NCBI RefSeq assembly: GCF_032854445.1
Contig: NC_088306.1
Location: 13,943,386-14,007,385, forward strand
Reading direction: 5' to 3'
DNA from: Liolophura sinensis
Taxonomy: Eukaryota > Mollusca > Polyplacophora > Chitonida > Chitonidae
DNA: 64,000 bases
Under the pieces are notes generated by a model. The model was given only the letters and a program-made list of their open reading frames with translations. It was not told the DNA's origin and ran no database searches. The translations under genes and the position numbers were made by a program. Positions 63,160-64,000 of this stretch are shown in pieces (the stretch's first letter is position 1; each line of letters starts with the position of its first letter).

Positions 63160-63228
63160 TTCGAGACTTCGAGTTAAATCTTTTAACATCCAGTAAGGAA
63201 ACTCAACAGTAGGCCTATACACATATGC

Positions 63229-63231
<3 letters not shown>

Positions 63232-63320
<89 letters not shown>
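63232..63320. repeat. (TA)n microsatellite, about 44 repeats
   Basis: An uninterrupted TA run of about 89 bases, producing a spurious poly-IY ORF. Confidence 0.98.
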
Positions 63321-63322
<2 letters not shown>

Positions 63323-63599
63323 TTGCGTGTGTTACTTCCACAGCTGCATATGTAGATTGCGAGATTTATTCATTTATTTATCGTTTGGCCAATTATAGTA
63401 TGTGTCGGCCAGAGTTACTGTGGCGCAGTAAACGCAAAATTCAAATAGGGCTACAACAACAAAATTAAGTCTTTCTGTTCATAAGTTGCTGGTTTTGTTT
63501 CAAAGCAGAAATGCCATACATCAAAATGTTCCTTTTGTCCATAAAGGATATAATTTCATCTGTCATTTTGGAAACGCACCATAAGCTTCTAAAAAAAAG

Positions 63600-63850
63600 T
63601 TTATTTATTTATTTATTTGATTGGTGTTTTACGCCGAACTCAAGAATATTTCACCTATACGACGGCGGCCAGCATTATGGTGGGTGGAAACCCGGCAGAG
63701 CCCGAGGGAAACCCACGACCATCCGCAGGTTTCTGAAGACCTTCGCACTTACGGCCGGAGAGGAAGCCAGCATGAGCTGGACTTGAACTCACAGCGGTCG
63801 TATTGGTGAGAGGCTCCTGGGTTATTACACCGCGCTAGCGCGGTAACTAA
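63600..63850 (-). mobile_element. Main-family SINE, nearly full length
   Basis: Tail with four TTTA units, intact body and internal boxes. The outermost head bases after GCGCTAGCGCGGTAACTAAC do not match other copies, so the 5' end is slightly cut. Confidence 0.88.
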
Positions 63851-64000
63851 CTAAATAAAAAACGAGGACATCTTACACGACGGTTTTCAGAATGAATAAT
63901 ACAATAAAAGAGGCGAACTACCTTAGTGCCTATACACTTCTAACGAGTTACTGTAGGCGACCCTGTGTGAGTGTGTTGCAAGATCAAAACGCATTTGAGC

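Larger units (their letters stand above)
59238..64000. other. Right-hand stretch without a supported gene
   Basis: If the membrane protein gene is complete, its 5' exons should be here or beyond. None could be identified. Named contents are three main-family SINE copies, a TA repeat and a C-rich patch at 61542-61559. The ORF at minus-strand 60902-61309 has hydrophobic runs but no splice or family support. Confidence 0.55.

Overview
The window is nuclear DNA from an animal, most likely a lophotrochozoan such as a mollusc or brachiopod. The genes are split by GT-AG introns, the DNA is AT-rich, and much of it is tandem repeats and SINEs. The commonest SINE has a tRNA-like head and a 3' end reading TTTGATTGGTGTTTTACGCC on one strand. 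From memory this type is common in mollusc and brachiopod genomes. One gene encodes a myosin essential light chain of the molluscan type. I cannot fix the species or phylum from sequence alone.

Layout. (1) 1-5748, plus strand: the last four exons of a DYNLT2B/TCTEX1D2-like dynein light chain whose 5' end lies left of the window. Its first visible intron begins with a 33-bp minisatellite. (2) 10253-14573, plus strand: a complete five-exon myosin essential light chain gene whose stop codon lies inside a 53-bp tandem repeat carrying CRE palindromes. (3) 17748-21700, minus strand: a complete three-exon major-facilitator transporter of nodulin-like type. (4) 21.7-37.9 kb: a gene-poor stretch with duplicated repeats, a MITE-like inverted repeat, one candidate first coding exon (34715-34813) and a relic zinc-finger-like ORF. 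(5) 37916-39022, plus strand: an intronless class A GPCR. (6) 39-56 kb: a repeat-dominated stretch with a 110-bp satellite, an inverted 20-bp array, a SINE-tail array, a 28-bp telomere-like minisatellite, a 53-bp array and one candidate secreted-protein exon. (7) 56656-59237, minus strand: the 3' part of a multi-pass membrane protein gene that I do not recognise, with an apparent one-base frameshift. (8) 59.2-64 kb: SINEs and a long TA repeat.

The genes look like ordinary independent eukaryotic loci. I see no operon, defence cluster, CRISPR array, provirus or coherent multi-gene system. The observations most worth following are the minisatellite that creates the 3' end of the light chain gene, the frameshift in the unknown membrane protein, the two candidate exons, and SINE copies whose target-site duplications can be read directly.
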